This document shows, piece after piece, positions 22,534-22,549 of a stretch of DNA of 22,549 bases. Location of the stretch: positions 1-22,549 of the IMG/VR virus record IMGVR_UViG_3300045135_002665; one strand, given 5' to 3'. The position numbers and the translations under genes were made by a program. Each line of letters starts with the position of its first letter. Position 1 is the first letter of the stretch. This DNA is from a virus. Below the pieces are notes generated by a model. That model made no database searches. It had not been told where the DNA came from and saw only the letters and a program-made list of their open reading frames with translations.

Positions 22534-22549
22534 TGGAACAAGAGATTTT
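22533..22549 (+). CDS. Start of the next plus-strand gene (partial)
   Basis: ATG 22533 overlaps the stop of the preceding gene by one base (TAATG) and has GGAGG at 22521-22525. Only the first residues (MEQEI) are in the window, so nothing can be said about function. Confidence 0.6.

Overview
The window looks like part of a temperate, podovirus-like phage of a marine alphaproteobacterium, resembling the HMO-2011 group (the type phage infects SAR116). The best single clue is a family A DNA polymerase with a DnaJ-type zinc module (two CxxCxGxG motifs) between its exonuclease and polymerase parts, the polymerase feature described for HMO-2011. A class II ribonucleotide reductase, MazG-like hydrolase, DUF3310 protein, gp2.5-like SSB, PD-(D/E)XK nucleases and T7-type primase and helicase fit this. 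The host guess is an inference: base composition is moderate, and the integrase has an N-terminal segment that looks like the DUF6538 type common in alphaproteobacteria.

Layout. 1-4720 (+): the last two genes of a virion module, an unknown protein whose start lies at or just before the window edge and a 1200-residue probable internal virion or ejection protein, followed by a strong terminator at 4880-4902. 4878-6179 (-): tyrosine integrase 1. 6195-6398: a well-formed attP candidate, with a 17-base match to the 3' end of a tRNA-Gly gene centred between two clusters of three 13-bp direct repeats. 6480-6725 (-): a small unknown gene. 6735-7104 (+): a gene-free, hairpin-rich stretch ending in a strong terminator, perhaps a structured RNA. 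7340-20047 (-): the DNA metabolism module. 20244-21453 (-): integrase 2 plus a 45-residue protein. 21775 onward (+): a cysteine-rich phage protein of the DUF7227 type and the first codons of the next gene.

The minus-strand genes form transcription units: [integrase 2, 45 aa]; [DUF932-like, Zn ribbon, YubB-like]; [primase, unknown 383 aa]; [helicase, DNA polymerase]; [SSB, Cas4-like nuclease, small nuclease, unknown, DUF3310, MazG, RNR, RMF-like, unknown]. All but the helicase-polymerase unit end in a visible intrinsic terminator. Each of the five is preceded by the exact palindrome TAGTGCACTA, which occurs six times in all (the sixth inside the primase gene). In two promoters it sits exactly 4 bp upstream of a TTGAC(A/G) -35 box, and in a third 13 bp upstream. 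This looks like one phage-wide regulon that ties integrase 2 to replication and nucleotide supply. No obvious regulator gene for it lies in the window.

The genes work together as follows: primase and helicase open the fork, the polymerase copies it, the SSB and nucleases support replication and recombination, RNR and MazG supply and clean the dNTP pool, and an RMF-like protein may act on host ribosomes. Because attP appears whole, with phage genes on both sides, the sequence probably represents the free or circular phage form, not an integrated prophage.
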